Assembly: GCA_047967505.1 (NCBI GenBank) | Contig: CM106540.1 | Origin: Dipteris shenzhenensis | Lineage: Eukaryota > Polypodiophyta > Polypodiopsida > Gleicheniales | Reading direction: 5' to 3' (one strand) | Length of the DNA stretch: 64,000 bases | In this document: one piece after another, positions 23,601-38,600 of the stretch | Layout: every line of letters starts with the position of its first letter | Position numbering within the stretch: the first letter of the stretch is position 1 | Made by a program: the position numbers and the translations under genes | The notes under the pieces: model-generated | Told to the model about the DNA's origin: nothing | The model's input: only the letters and a program-made list of their open reading frames with translations | The model's database searches: none

Positions 23601-26600
23601 CTGAAAACACCTTGCAAGTAGGATCATATGGAGAAGTGGAGTAAAGGGCATCAAATACTTTTGCACAAAGATTACAAAAGCCCAGTTTGTGGATAATGCG
23701 TAAAAAAATACCTGGAGTAGCTGGTGGTGACGATTTTGATCAAATAAGTTAGTTTATGTGTCCAAAGCAGAATGCATGCGAACCAATGTGCTTCAAAATT
23801 TGATTATTGATGCATATTTGATTATTGATTATGTAGGTTTTATGTTGTTGCCATTTTATGTTGATGTTTTGAGTGCCTTTGAACCGATCATTTTGAGAAA
23901 GATAATGGCTATTGCTTGTTAGAGAAGAGAGTTGCTTGCTACAGCCAAGTCCCAAGCAGGGGAAGAAAAGAGTGGAAATCTCAGGAGATCAGTTTAGACA
24001 CCAACTCACTCCGTGTGCATGCATGTATAAAAAATACTTCAGAAATGTAAAGAGAACACCCAGATGTACAGCCAGCACAATATGTATTGTTGTCAAAGAA
24101 TTAAGTGTGGAATCTGCCAAACATGTGCTGTCACCTACGGCATACTGTCGCTGAGGTAGGGTACCAATATCAGCTTCAGATGCTGTTCCTGCTGAGGTAG
24201 ACTCTGTTAGAATAGGTCAGTGACCCATCTGGGGTCCCCATATGAGGAGGATGCGGGTTCAGTGGACCTGGTTAGGGTAGGGACAATACCTAGAACATGA
24301 GCCTACTTACATCTGGCTTTATGGCCTGCAGTATGGGCTAGGGTACCTTCTGGAACTGCGCAGGACAGCATGACACCTAGGGCTGGTTTGCTGGAGGGGC
24401 CAGGTCTATTTATGGTCCTGGCATGCCCTGGGAGCAGGTCGGGTACAAGCAGGTCGGCAGACCTGCAGTTGGGGTGATTTTTACAGATTCAGGTCGTGGA
24501 TACGGTCAGGTGGCAGATCTGCAGTTGGGGTGATTTGACAAATCCAGGTCGGCCAGGATATGGTCGGGTCTGTTTATGGTCAGGGTGTTGGCTGCCTATA
24601 AAAGGAGCCAATTACTACCTTGATTTAACCACGTCTAGAGTCTTCTAGCTCTATATGGTCACTATCACTTCTCTCCAAGTGAGGGAATCACTCATGGTTG
24701 GTATCACTCATGGTAGGTAAAGAGGAGGAGGAGAGGGGGGGATGTTCTCGGCAAACAATAATCCATAACCCATCAGCTTGGCCAGACTTATTTGGTATTG
24801 AGGTGGCTAAGACTTTCTCATAATTACTAGTCTAGCACACTACTACATTAGGAGTGTTACCACTAGGTTTAGACCCGAGTTTAGCTAGATCTTCCATTTT
24901 CTTCCGACCTTACTCATTTTCAGCTTGAGCCTCCATCGGTGTTACCCCGCCTCCTTGCAGTCCTCCATCTCGATTAGAAATTGTACGTATCATTTGATAT
25001 CACTTTCTTCCACCTGACGAAGAGTCCCGAGCTTGGGACGTTTACAGAAACCTTCGCCAGAGGAATTTGTCGGTGGCAGAGTACACTGACAAGTTCAGGG
25101 AATGTGTTATGAAAATAACAGACCCTCTCCCTATGTCGGTTCAGTTGAAAGACTATATCTATGGATTGAACGACAAGATTAAAATGGAAGTTCGGGCTAA
25201 ATATGTGACTACATTAGATGAATCTATTGTAGTAGCCCTGAACTATGAGGATGCCAGAGGCAGACCTAGTGGGTTTGTGCAGGCAGGGACTCAGTATGAG
25301 TACCCGATAAAAGGGGGATTTCAGAGGAAATGGACTTCAAAGACAAGTGTCTCGCAGCCAAGTGGCCAAACCAAGCAAGTGAAGCCGGTTGAGGGACAAG
25401 CAAAGACAAGTACCATCGTTGGGATGAAAAGAAAAGTAACTCCAATGGCAGCCCGGGCTTGGTCAAAGTCCTCGTTGACCCCTGAGCAAAAAGAAAAAGC
25501 TAGAAAAGAAGGATTGTGCTTCGGCTGCCTTCAGCGACATCAGTGGAAAGATTGTCCACTAAACAAGGACCGTCGCATGGCCAATATGATAATATCTGAA
25601 TGCGACACGGAAATGCAGGTCAGCCATGGAAATTCGGAAGACTTCGAAAGAGTTTCTGTGTCTGTGTATAGCATCGGTAGAGTCGATTGATGATGCATCG
25701 GCTAGCACTGAGGCTACCCAAGATGGGAAAATGGCCGAGTTGGCTAAAGAGATATCGGAGAAGTTCTCTGATTGATTTAAGGATGAGTTACCTTATGGGT
25801 TACCTGCAGAGCGGAATGTTCAGCATAAAATTGAGCTTATCCCGGGGGCAGAACTTGTAAATAGACCTCCCTATAGATTAAGCTTTATAGAAGAAGCTGA
25901 GGTGCGAAGACAACTGGAAGAATACCTCAAGCTAGGGCATATTCAACCTAGTTTTTCACCTTTTGCTTCCCCAGTGATATTAAAGGGGAAGAAAGATTAT
26001 ACTTTTCGCCTCTGTATAGATTACAGAGCATTGAATAATATCACTATTAAGCACAGGTATCCGATGGCTCGGATCGATGATTTGCTAGATGCATTGCATA
26101 GGGCCGTAATTTTCAGTAAGATAGATCTTAAGTGTGGCTACCATCAGATCCGTATTAGAGCCGAGGATGTGCATAAAACTGCTTTTAGAAGCAGGTTTGG
26201 TCATTATGAGTTTTTGGTAATGCCCTATTCTGGTATTCAGTAAAAGTATCACTGAGCATCACGAACACTTAAGAATAGTGTTCAGTACTTTGAGGAAAGC
26301 CAGTCTTTATGGAAATAAAAAGAAAACTATACTGTGTATGGTAAGACTTGAATATTTAGGATTCATAATTACTCCAGAGGGGGTAGAAATGGATCCAAAG
26401 AAAGTGGCTGTGATACTGACTTGGCCAATCCCTCAGAGTTTGACCGCTTTGCAATCATTCTTGGGATTTGTCCAATTTTATCGAAGGCATATCAAAGGAT
26501 ATTTCGAAATAGTATCGCCATTGACTAATTTGACCTCAGATAAAGTACCTTTTATATGGGGACAGAATCAACGGGAAAGTTTTAACACCATAAAACAAGT

Positions 26601-29600
26601 TGTGGTCACATGACCGGTGTTAAAAATAGTTGATCCCCAGAAACCATTGTTCCTTGAAACCGATGGAAGTGGCATTGCGGTAGGAGCAGTTCTCCTTCAA
26701 GAGGGAAGGCCAGTAGCCTTTGAAAGCAAGAAGCTTTCTCCCTCTCAACGAAATTGGCCAACTCATGAATTAGAGTTGTATGCTGTTGTCCATGCTTTGA
26801 AAACATGGAGACATTATTTGTATGGATCAAAGTTTTATGTGGATGTTGATCATGATACTCTGAAACATTTTTGTAAACAGCCTGACTTGAGAGGCCACCA
26901 AGCTAGGTGGGCAGAACTCATGCAGGAGTTTAATTTGACGATTCGGTACCGAAGAGTGAAGGATAATAAAGTTGCTGATGCGTTGTCACGCATTATGCAT
27001 AACATGAATTTCACGGTGTTAGAGAGTGCTCTAATAGCCAAGATTAGAGAAACTCAAAAGGTGGACGAGTTTGTCCAGAGTCTATGGCCTAAGGCTCATA
27101 TGTTAAAACCCGGGAAAAAGGATGACTTGGCATCCAGAAAAGGCCAAACTTATGCAAGATATGCCATAAGGGATGGTATGCTAAAAGAAATGGCAAGGTA
27201 GTAGTACCTAGTCAGAATGATCTCAGGCAGAGAGTCATTCGACAATGCCATGATAGCCCATGTGCGGGACATCCAGGAGTTGAGAAGACATGATCTTGTG
27301 AAGCGAGATTTCTTTTAGCCAAAGATGAAAAAGCATATTCATGAATATGTGACACGTTGTTTTTCGTGTCAGGTAAGTAAGGCAGAGCGGGTGAAGCTAC
27401 CCGGTTTTTTACAACCCTTGGAGATACCACTAAGTAAGTGGGAGAGCATTTCCATGGACTTTATTGTAGGGCTGCCTACGACACAAGGTGGATATGAATC
27501 TATCCTTGTGGTGGTTGATCGTCTTACCAAGATGGCTCACTTCATTTCAACTAGAGAATCTGTTAGTGCCCCGCAAGTGGCGGATTTGTTTATTAGACAT
27601 ATATTTCGTCTGCATGGATTACCCAAATCCATAGTGTCAGGCAGAGATGTCAAATTTACCGGTCATTTTTGGACTGCGGTATTTGAGACACTAAGGACTG
27701 AGTTGGGAATGAGTAGTGGGGATCATCCAGAAACGGATGGTCAGACGGAAAGAATCAACTAAATTTTAGAGGACATGCTTAGAGCATATGTGTCATTGAG
27801 GCAACATACATGGGACAAGTGGTTGCCATTGTTAGAGTTTGCCTACAATGATAGGAAACATTCCTCTACAAGGTTCAGTCCGTTTGAACTGAACTATGGT
27901 TATAGACAAGCGAATCCAACTATAGTTGGAATACCTCAGAAAGTGCCTAGTGCCGCGAACTTTGTGGTTCAGATGCGGGAGATGCTAGCACTTGCGAGAG
28001 CTAACATTCGCCAAGCTATGGATAGAGCTAAGGCATATGCGGATGAAAACCGATCCGCTAGAGAATAAGGAAGGAGAAAAAGTTTTTCTCAGAGTTCCTT
28101 CGCACTCTAAGTCTTTGACTGCAGGAGAGTGTGCTAAGTTATCACCTCGATATTGTGGGCCATGGTTAATTCTAAAAGGAATAGGCAAGGTAGCCTATAA
28201 ATTAGAATTACCACCGGGGTGTAAGGTGCACCTAGTGTTTCATGTTTCTCGTTTAAAGCAATTTTTGCATACTGGTGACTCACTAATCGAAGGTGTTGTT
28301 TTGTTTCAGGAGATAGAGGATAATGCAAGACGCAAACCAACAAGAATCCTGGACCGAGGAACAATGCAAGTGCGCAATCGGAAGATACCCACGGTGTTGG
28401 TTGCATGGCATGGTCTACCTCTATCAGAAGCTACCTGGGAATCCGTTTACCAGTTACGGAGAGTATTCTCAGATTTCATCATCGAGGACGCTGATGCTTG
28501 AAGAGGGAAGGAATGTTATGCTCTAGCTGAGATAGCACGACCTCGGAAAGATCGGTGGGCATTTTCTCTTAGATGACTGACTTTTGTAATATTTCATGTG
28601 TGTAAATTAAATGGTCAAGGGAAGTAACTGCCAAGGTCCTAGGTGAGGGTGTATCGGCATCGACTAGGTGGTTCTGAGTGCTCAGGCCTAGGTGCACCTA
28701 AATGTGTAAGAATGCCAAGGGGCAAATGTTTTAATTGTGCCCCAAGAGAGGGGTAAATGGTGTGCCAAGCTAAAGGTCTAAAATGATGACATGTGGCAGA
28801 GGGAACCATCTAGGGAATTGTGGGCTTGTGGATAGGCATGAAGGAATAAAAGTTACGTATCTTTATACACATGCGATCCCTAAGAGAGGCTGGGAGGAAA
28901 ACCGGATGCCATCGCCTGTGAGCTAGCCAGTGAATCAACGAAAACCAGAGAGATTAGAAATTGTACGTATCACCGTAGATTCATTACCAAACAAAAGAAG
29001 AAGGTGGAAATGAAGGGGAATGTCTCGTTCGAGACAAGGTTGATGATTTCAAAATCATAGCCAAGGGAATTGAGGAAGGACTTTATAAACTAACATCTTC
29101 TTTAAGGCCCACATCTAAGGAAATCTTGTGGCATGAAAGGTTTGGCCACCTGAATATGCAAAGCCTAGTCCTCATGAACAAGAAAGGTTTTGTGAATGGC
29201 CTGCCTCATCTTAGATTAGAGAAGATAGTTTGCAAAGGATGTATCATGGGAAAGCATAGGCCTTGAGAAGTTCCCAAAGAAAGGTTCAAAGAAAGAAATA
29301 TATCCTTGAACTGATACATTCTTACTTATGTCAAATCAATAAATTGAAAGGTGATTTATTCTAGGAAGACATGGGTTCACATCTCGCAGGATTATGAGAC
29401 TCTGAAGTACCTTAAGGAATTCATTGCCATATTGAAAACTAGATCGGTAATTGTGTTACGGCTCTCAAATCGGATAAAGGGGGAGAATATAGGTTAATAG
29501 AATTTATTGAATTTTGTAAAGAGAAGGGCATTGAAAGACATCACTGTACTTTTCATACTTCCAACCAAATGTTGTTACTGGTCGCATGAACCCTACTCAA

Positions 29601-32600
29601 CTACTTGTCGGCTGAAGCATTAAATACAGCTATGTACCTTCATAATCCGAGTGCTATGAAAGCTGTGCTGAACAAAACTCTTGAAGAGGCCTTTATAGGT
29701 GTAATGCCTAAGATAGATCTCCTAAGGATGATTGCAGAGCTTATGCTCGTATCCCTGATGCCAATAGAAGAAAATTGGATCATAAATCAGTAAAGGTATA
29801 CTAGTTGGCTATAAGGCCGACAAGATGTGGAAACTTGAAGCACACAATATCACTAGCAAGGATGCAATCTTTGATGAAGGAGGAACTTGTTATACTTCAC
29901 AAAAGAATACATCCTATTACTGAGCAAGTGGTAGAGAAACAGACTGAACCACCTATATTGGTGAAGTTGAACCTAAGGCAAGGACGGTTCGAGATGGTTT
30001 TCAAAGATGGTCAAATTACCGATGAATCCTCAACAAGTGAGGATAGACTCAGTTGTTGGAGGAGTGATCCTCATAGGGGCAATTGAGTGACTAAGGTTGG
30101 ATTGTGTGTGATGGTTCGTGCATACATGCTGGTCGACGTCTTCTGATTGGACCATGCGGGGTCGAAGGGTTTGATTGGATGAAAGACTAGCTATAGTCGG
30201 TTGGCCAGTGCATGGATAAAACATGGCACTTTGACAGTTGCATGGCGATTCTGGGAGCATCGAGTTGAGGCGGTATCTATGCACACAGGTGGCTGTCTCT
30301 ACATATATGTGATCGGGCGATTCAATCTCTCTCTTTGTTGAGGCCACGGGTCATAGAGCTATGCACCATATTGCTTGGTGATGGACTTGTAGTAGTGTAG
30401 TTGATGGACAAGGTCGTAGGTCGCTTTTGTGAGCAATTCTATATGTAAAAGGCTACAAACCTGGTCAGGTTGCATCTCTAGGTAGATAGTCAGAGTCGTG
30501 TGCACATCTCTGAGAAATATAGAGCTGTTTGGAATTTTCTACAGGGCCGCATGAATTCTTATATTTACACTTTGATATTTGGGTTTCTGAAATTTTATGC
30601 TATATGTGAAGAGTGGTTCTCATTTAAGATTACTCTACAAACACCATCATTGGTAGTCATGCAAGGGTCCAAAGAAGGGCACAATGTGAGTCATGCATTA
30701 ATGACCACTATCAAAGATATACATAATAGCCGACTGTGAAAGGTATGATGATGCTTAGGAGTTACTAGATGTATCACAATCGGTGAAGCATCTCGTGGGC
30801 AGGTGACTGCAAGTCGACATACGTACGGACTGTTGCGTATGGTTTGCAGTACGGGTTGTACGATTGCAGATGTGTATGGGTTGTACGGAGTTCAGAGCTG
30901 TACAGAATGTGCGGGTACCGCTGTACGATGTTATACGGGCACACTGAGCTATTGTACGGTAGGGTAAGCGGTGGTACAAGTAGGGTATGCTGATGTACGG
31001 GCATGATATTGCACCATTGAGAATGGGTTGCCCAAGCTCGCGTATGAGCTTAGTTGGATGCCCTTGGATTGACCAGGATAAGCTGGTTGCTCCTTGATCC
31101 TGCTATTTGGTCGTGAGCTGTCTTGGAGAGACTTTGTTGGCAAGATGGTTTATAGTGGATGCTTCCAGTTCCGGTGCAAAGTTCCCGAGATTGTAAGCTG
31201 ATCATTTGTGCTTTCACCCATTGCTTGGGCATATTAGTGGTCCAGTGGACACTTGAGACAGTTAGGTGAGTTGTGTGACCCTGCACAGGTTGCTAGTAAC
31301 AATTTCTAAGTTTTATGCAAGCATTTGGAATAGTGTTGAATGCCTATTTCTTTGTGAGGTGAGAGCAGAGAGGGTTATTGCTTAATGCAAGACCCACGGT
31401 TTCTTGAGTTTATGCATGCTACTTTGAGGTCTAAGGAGAGAAAGAGGCATTCAAATGCAGGAGAGCCCAGTGGGGTCCAACAAAAGTCACTTGGTTTGAT
31501 GCCATTGAATGAACAGCCCTCAGTAATGCCAAATGCACAGGGTGCTCCCATTGCAACAATCTTTTCATGGTCTTAGTACGGATATGCATGGCCAAGGGAA
31601 TAATTTTCAGAATGCAAATCAGAGGCAGCAAGCTTTTCCCAACCCTCTTTGCATCCATGGTATTTTGGTGGTGTTTCGGTGTTCTAGGCTCTGGCTGGTC
31701 AAGCTGTAGATAATCCTGGAATGCTGGAAACTACCCAATGGATTCTCAGCCTGGAATGTAAGGTATGCAAGGGAATATGTCTGGGGGTATGCAGCCCGAA
31801 TGCATAACATAATGTACGGGAATATTGGCATGTAAGCAAGCTCCCACGGGTATGTTTGGAATGCTTGGGGCTGGTTTGGCAAACCCTCCAATGGGTAGTG
31901 GCATTGGGAAGACAGGGTGGAGGTAATGCTATGCATCCTTCATTTTTGCAGCCACCTATTTATGACAATTTGTCACTCAAAGGTGAGGCAAAGGATTTCA
32001 AGGAAGGTGGGGCAGCAGTGAAGTTTGAGACCTTCAATGAGGCTTAACATAGGTTGAAGGCTTTGACTACTTTTGGGCTCATGCTCGTACTACAGACGGT
32101 TCATATGCCACTTTGCTGAAATTGCTTCACCCCTCTATAGAGGGAGCATCTTTCATATGGGCTGAAAATCAAACTGCAGCATGTGAGATGCTGAAGGAAA
32201 AGCTTACATCGAGTCCAATGTTGATCTTGCCAGATCCTGGAAAAGCTTTTGCTGTCCAAGAAGATGGTGGATGCATGTGGAAAGAATGGCCTCGGAGCCG
32301 TCATCATGCAGGATGGATGGGTTGTTGCCTATGAGAGTAGGAATTTACAGGATGTCTTTGCATCTTTTGGGGATTTACAAGAAAGAACTGCTGGCTGCGA
32401 TTCATGCCCTTTCTACATTGGGCTGATTCCACGGTGCAGAAAGATCATCAATCTTTAGATATTTCCTCACTTAGACTAAGTTATCTGAGAAGCACATGTG
32501 TTGGGCAAATTCTTATCCATATTTCACTTCAGATAGTGCATGTGGAGGGTAAAAACAATGTAGTGGCCTATGCATTGTCAAGGAAACCTCAGGTTTCAGC

Positions 32601-35600
32601 AGTAACCATTGCTTACCATAGTGAGTTGGATGCAACGATGGATCAGAATGCTGAGGATGAGGATTTCTCAAGGATTTATGACCCTTATGGTCAGCGTCAT
32701 GAGCATTATACTCTCATAGGTGGATTTCTAATGATGCATGGTCGCCTTTGTGTCACAAGCAATTGAGGTCTAAGGTTATGATAGAGAGTCATGCTCCACC
32801 GTATGCAGAGCATAGAGGCATTGATGGGAGTGGAGCATTTTTTCTATTGGCCAGCTTTGAGATGGGATGTGGATGCCTTTGTTAGAACATGCATCATATG
32901 TCAGAACGTCAAGTTTGACCGACAGAAGGCACATGGATTGTTGCAGCCATTGCCTATTTCAGATAGACTGTGGCAGAGCTTTGCCAGAGATTTTATATTT
33001 GATCTTCCTAGGACACTTACGAGGAATGATGGCCTTTGGACTATTATATGCCAGTTCAGCAAGCATGCACATTTCATTCCGGTAAGGAAGAAAAGTACAG
33101 TGGATCACATGGCAGGATTTTTCATGAAGAACATCTTTAAATATCATGGGATGCCTCAGTCTATTATTAGTGACAGAGATTTGCGCATGACGAGTCTATT
33201 TTGGGCTCTTTGAGAATATGGACAATTCTTTGAAGTTTTCATCTTCTTTTCATCCTCATACAGATTGGCAGTTAATTCGACTATACTTGACTTACTGAAA
33301 TGTTATGTGTCTGAGCATAAGACACAATGGGAGCAATATTTTCCATGAGTGAAGTTTGCTTATGACAATACTGTGCATACTTCAACTGGTAATCCTCAAT
33401 TTGAAATAGTGGAAGGAGGGAGGAAAGTCTCGCCTATCTTGCATACTAAGGATAAGATTTTGGAGGTTGATAAGTATGTTGAGAGCATGGATGTGGCATA
33501 TCAGAAAGTGAAGCAAAGCTCTCCAAAAGACTTAAGCAAAGCAAAAGAAGGCAGCTGATCATCATCGTCGTGCACTAATGTTTAAAGAAGGTGACTGGGC
33601 TCTTTTTGTGTTTTGAAAAGACGAGGCTGAAAAATAAGAGGGGCAAAGACCGGTTTTTTCCCAAGTTGAGTATGAGATACTATTTCAGAGAAGATCAGTG
33701 ATGTAGCTTACAAGTTGAAGCTACCAGATCATTGGAGGATTCACAATGCTTTCCATGTGAGTCACCTTAAGCCTTTTTTCAGGGGGATGTGCTAGAGGAT
33801 ATTCCTTTTGAGATGCAGCCAGAGGTTGAGGATTTGGATGAGATCCTGGTTCTAGAGCAGATTTTGGCACATAAGGAAGATAGAGTTTCCCGTCGCTACT
33901 TGGTGAAAATTTTGAATTATTCACCTTTGCATGCAATGTGGCTAAAAGAGGGCGATCTTACAGATACACCTAAGCTATTACAACTCTACTTTGGTTGTGG
34001 CTTCTTCAGGCTCAGCAGAGTGTAGGATTGCTTGATGCTACCTCTTTCAAGACTCAAGGATGGCAGTCTCTTTATCATGTCTCTTTATCATCTGCTTGCT
34101 TGCCCCCTCAGGGGAGAGAGGGATCGTGCACGTGCCTCTGTTTTAGTGGAGAGATGGTCCCGTGCTCTGAAATATTGGGCCGAGCCACTTCCCATTGCGC
34201 CCAGCTGATGTGTGTTTGCTGCCCTAGCATGAAGTCCTCTTGGCCTTGAATGTCGGAATGCTAGAGAAGGGGCTACCGAGGGTTGGCCTGAACAAGTCCT
34301 CGAGGTAGGCGCTGCCAAACTCTATGCAGGAATCAATGACATGCCCTTTCCAGTGCGGGGGCTATTATGAGAAGATCCACCAATGAGATTGCTGCAACTA
34401 GCCTCCTAGGCGGGGGGTATTCCTGCTAAGGCCTCTGTGAAGCAATTGCTTCCAGGGCTCCGACCTCGGGGTGAAATCTCGCATTGTTGGCTTGCCCAAA
34501 AGGGCTCTACTCTGCATCTTTGGGTCCAAGTCCTCCCTCTTCTTGGGGTAGGATCACCCTCTGTTAGACAACCATGGCTCTGGTGTTTCTTGTGTTCGAT
34601 CCTATCTACAAGAAGTTACGTATCAAGTGCCTGAGCTATCCCATGCAGCCCCTGTGAAAACACCAACAGTCCTAAGGGCTAGAATTGGCCTTGATTAAGG
34701 GACACGAGGCTATGTACCATGATGTGGTTGAGAGGACTTGGTTTGCTGCGAGGGCCCACCTTGCAAGGGAAAGTGTGGCCGAGCTCCAATACAAAAGCTT
34801 GCACCGCACAACAACAATCTATTGCTCCATTGAAATGTCAATACCCACTTGGCAGTGTAAGTACCTTGTTGTCTGACCTTGCGGGATCCAATGGAACCAA
34901 GGGTGGCTCTCGGTCCATGTTTTCTTGACCTTCCTCCTATCGCCATGGGGAAGTTGATTGATTTGGTTCAGTTGATCCTAGCCCCAGATGCCATGCAATA
35001 CAACTCTCAAGGGCTCATTGGACTCCCTCCAGACTCGTTGCTGTGCTCTCCACAAAAAGTACCATGTCATCTGCAAACTCTGAGTCCAGTAGCTCCTCCT
35101 ACTAGCGGATTGAGAGTTGCATCCCAGTGAGACCCGCCGCTTGGGAGTGCAGAAAATAGCTTAGAGCCTTTCCCACAAAAAGAAAAAGAGCGAGAGGTAA
35201 GTCTTGACGTACAAAGCAAGAGAGAAAGCCTCTCTCGTGTGACCTCCAATAAGCAACTTGTTGGCACTCTCCGCACTCTCTATATACAAGGCAGAGGCCC
35301 CTTGAATCCATTCATTCGAGAAACCATCCTCCGCATGTGCCCTCAAGATGAGGGCCACTCCACCCTGTCGAAAGCCTTCTCAAAATCCAAGAGAAGGATT
35401 GTGATATGCTGAGACTCCTCTCAGGTCCAATCCATTGCTTGCAAAAGGTGAAGATGATGTCCAAGATATTGCATGCCTGAACAAAACCTGTCTAAGTGTC
35501 ATGGATGATGTCAACAAGATGGGGCTACGGCTGCAGAATCAAGACCTTGGCTAAGATCTTGTAGGAAGTATCTAGCAAGGTGATGGGGTGCCATTGACGA

Positions 35601-38600
35601 ATATCTTGATCAGTCTCCGCCTTCCGGGATCAAACAAATCCACCTCGAGCTCAATGATTGGATAAGCGAGCCTGAGTCAAAAATCCTTTGGAAGGCCAGA
35701 CACAAGGGTGCATGAATGTACTCTCAAAAGCACCTAAAGAAAAATGGTGTCAATCCGTCCTTGCCAAAACCTTGTGTGGAGGGAGAGCCTTGAGGGCCTT
35801 TGAGAGCTCCTCATATCGAACGGGGCCTCCACTCGGAGAGACCCGTGTCGTAGTGTGTGTTTAGATTGCCTCTTGGGCTGCAAGACCTTGGGGGGGACTC
35901 CTCCCGAGACTGAAACCACTATCGATAGTCTCTAGAATCTCCTGAGCGTTTGAGCCAACTGGCCACTCTCATCTCACAAGCGCTGTAGCTGCATCCTTGC
36001 TGAGCGAGGGTCGGTAGTCTGCCTGGTCATCCTGCCCCCCTTTAGCTAATGCATGCATTCTAATTCTTGGACTAATCTGTTCCTTGTGGGTGTCCCCACG
36101 ATGCACATTAACCAGTGCAAAAGCATAGGAAAAGAAACTTGCTCTAGTTGACTAAATTCAACTTTCTTTGACTGGAGTCAATAATAAAAAGATCTCATTA
36201 TTTCTTGGGATAAGGACGATTGGAGGACAGCTGTACAGATGCATGGCTGACAGGTCGGCTGACTGAGTGATCTTTGTTGGCACATCTGGGGACACCCTAG
36301 CCTATAAAAAGGTCCCATTGTGGGGGCATTGAGTATTTCAGAGAGGAGCAACCCGCAGCCATTTGGGCACCACAATATAAGTCTGCTTCATGGCGTGACT
36401 AGCCAGGTATCTAATCAGAATGATACTAGACTAGGTTTATCTAACATGCTCATATAATTCTCCCTATCCATGTGTTCTTATATAATTCTCCATGTCAAAA
36501 TTTGAATAAGAGGAAGTACTTTCCATGAGTTCAGTGTTTGTTAGAGTGAAATGTACTCAGAATAGGGCCCAAAGTAGATTCAAAGAGATTCCTATCCTTG
36601 AAGACTTTTTTAGTTAGAATGCGATCAAGCATGGACCAAGCACTAAAATATGCAAGCAAAATAATTTATGCCCTGGTATACCTTCTAGATTGTCACTTTT
36701 ATATTCTAATCCAGTTGAAGCTGAGAAGTTTACCAATGCAGTTTTTGCAAGTAATCTCATAGATTTTGGACTTCCAGCTGATGATTATATCAAGATGAAA
36801 GAGATGAGCACATTCGTTTTCTCAAGTCTTTGAGCAGGCCAGAGGCCGGTGTTAGGAATGTTGTCAGAATTCGATTTCCTTGGCAATGATTGAAATTCGA
36901 ACTGATTTGTTTTGCGTTGTAAAACGAATAATTTTTAAACATGTGTAGATCTCCATTGTGAATCTGATGCATGGCCTGACTGTATTGTTTTGCAGGTTCG
37001 CCTTGTTGGTTACTGCACGAAAGTATTTTTGTTTCTTGTGTATGAGTATGTTGACAATGGAACTTTAACCCATCACCTACGTTCTGGGAATAATGGTGTG
37101 CATTACCAGCTTATGATCATTGAGCCCTGTCTTTTTCAGTGTAATTGGCGTGTTAGTATTCCTGAGACTGACGGAGGTATTGAGATTTGTTGGTAACGGA
37201 TTTCAATTAAATGTTTTCAGGAACTCAAGTGTTGTCATGGGAGAAGAGAGTCCAAATAGCTTTGGATGCTGCAAGGGGGATTGAGTACCTCCATGATCAT
37301 ACCATCCCAACTTACATCCATCGGGATATAAAGCCAAGCAATATTCTTCTTGACACAAGCTATCGTGCTAAGGTCCATTCCTCTAATCCATTATTGGGCC
37401 TTTACAAAGTTGTGTTTGTGTGCAAATATCTAATCTGTTTATGGATTTGACAGGTTGGAGATTTTGGCTTAACAAAACTAACAAATCCAGAAGAAACAAA
37501 CTCCACAACAAAGCAGGGAGGTACATTTGGTTACATGGCTCCTGAGTAAGTTTCATATGATCTGTGATACTCTAGTCTTCCTTCTTGTTCTTTAAAATAA
37601 TTTATTTCTTTTTGTTTTCCTAGACTTCTGGTCTGCTAAATGTGTTGGAAAACTAGAGGTAGGTTGCTTGCTTAGGGCCAACACTACTCATGCAGCGGAA
37701 GATACACCCCGAGATCACAAGATAGAGAATAGAACACGACTCATACACATATGCTTTTGTTTGAAAGTAAGAAGACAATCAGATTTGAAAGAATACTCAG
37801 ATGTATAGCCAAAACAGAAAGATATATATAGAATTTCAAGTACAAAAACTTGCCCTAGTATGTACCAACACCTTCAGAAACCACCTCTGAGGTTACGTCC
37901 CCAAAACAGGCTCTGTCTTGCTGCACCCGAGGTGGTTAAGTCCCAAAACAGGTTCTGTCTTGCTGCACCCTCTGTAGGAACTCTTCCTCTTCTGCTACAT
38001 GCCTCTGTGTAGTCTTGAGTAGCTGAGCACTCCTGCAAAGTTCTGCTCTTATATGTACTGCAGAAAAAGCTCCCTCTGTTGAACTGCCTTATGCTCTCCT
38101 ACAGGGTGTAGGTCTGCACCTAGTCGTGCTGAAGACTTCTGGATCTGGCCTGCAAACACTGATGACTCCTCAAACTCCCTCTGCTTTTAACCCGGAAGTG
38201 ACCCGCAGGCTGAGTGTCTACTGGAATGATCTCTGCCCTCCGAAGGGGCCCTTTTATAGGGCTGAATTCCCCTGGAACCAGCCGACTGGTTGGCTGGTCT
38301 GTTTCCACAGACTAAGTCTGCTGCCCCAACCGGACAGACTACTAGGGAAATAGATACACCAAGTGCGGGCCAAGGGAAATGTGGCTCTCCTGCACAATTG
38401 CTAGGGTAGTGCCAAGTGAGCTCGATTGGAGAAGAAAATATCCTCTCCCATAGATGATGAGCACCAAGCTTGCGTGTGACCAATCCCGTATCTGACTCCT
38501 CAAGGGCGTGAGTCCAACAATTCTGCCCACCACCACCCTATCCTGTCGAGACTGAACTTCAAATTTCACATGTTTATCTTGGGGAGAAAGTAAAACCTTG

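Larger units (their letters stand above)
24972..28972 (+). mobile_element. Element 3: Ty3/gypsy retrotransposon, internally deleted
   Basis: The right LTR (28514-28972) ends in a 21-bp sequence that recurs at 24972-24992. There it is followed by a decayed primer site (TTTGATATCAC), so the left LTR has shrunk to its last 21 bp. Between them are a gag lacking its N-terminus, reverse transcriptase lacking its catalytic segment, RNase H, integrase and a degraded C-terminal tail, in several frames. No target duplication was found. Confidence 0.85.
23579..36995 (+). other. LYK intron 4 (13.4 kb), retrotransposon-filled
   Basis: Donor GTAAGG, acceptor TTGTTTTGCAG, between phase-0 exons. It contains element 3, a copia remnant, element 4, LINE B and LTR fragments. 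23600-24200 holds no recognised feature. Confidence 0.85.
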
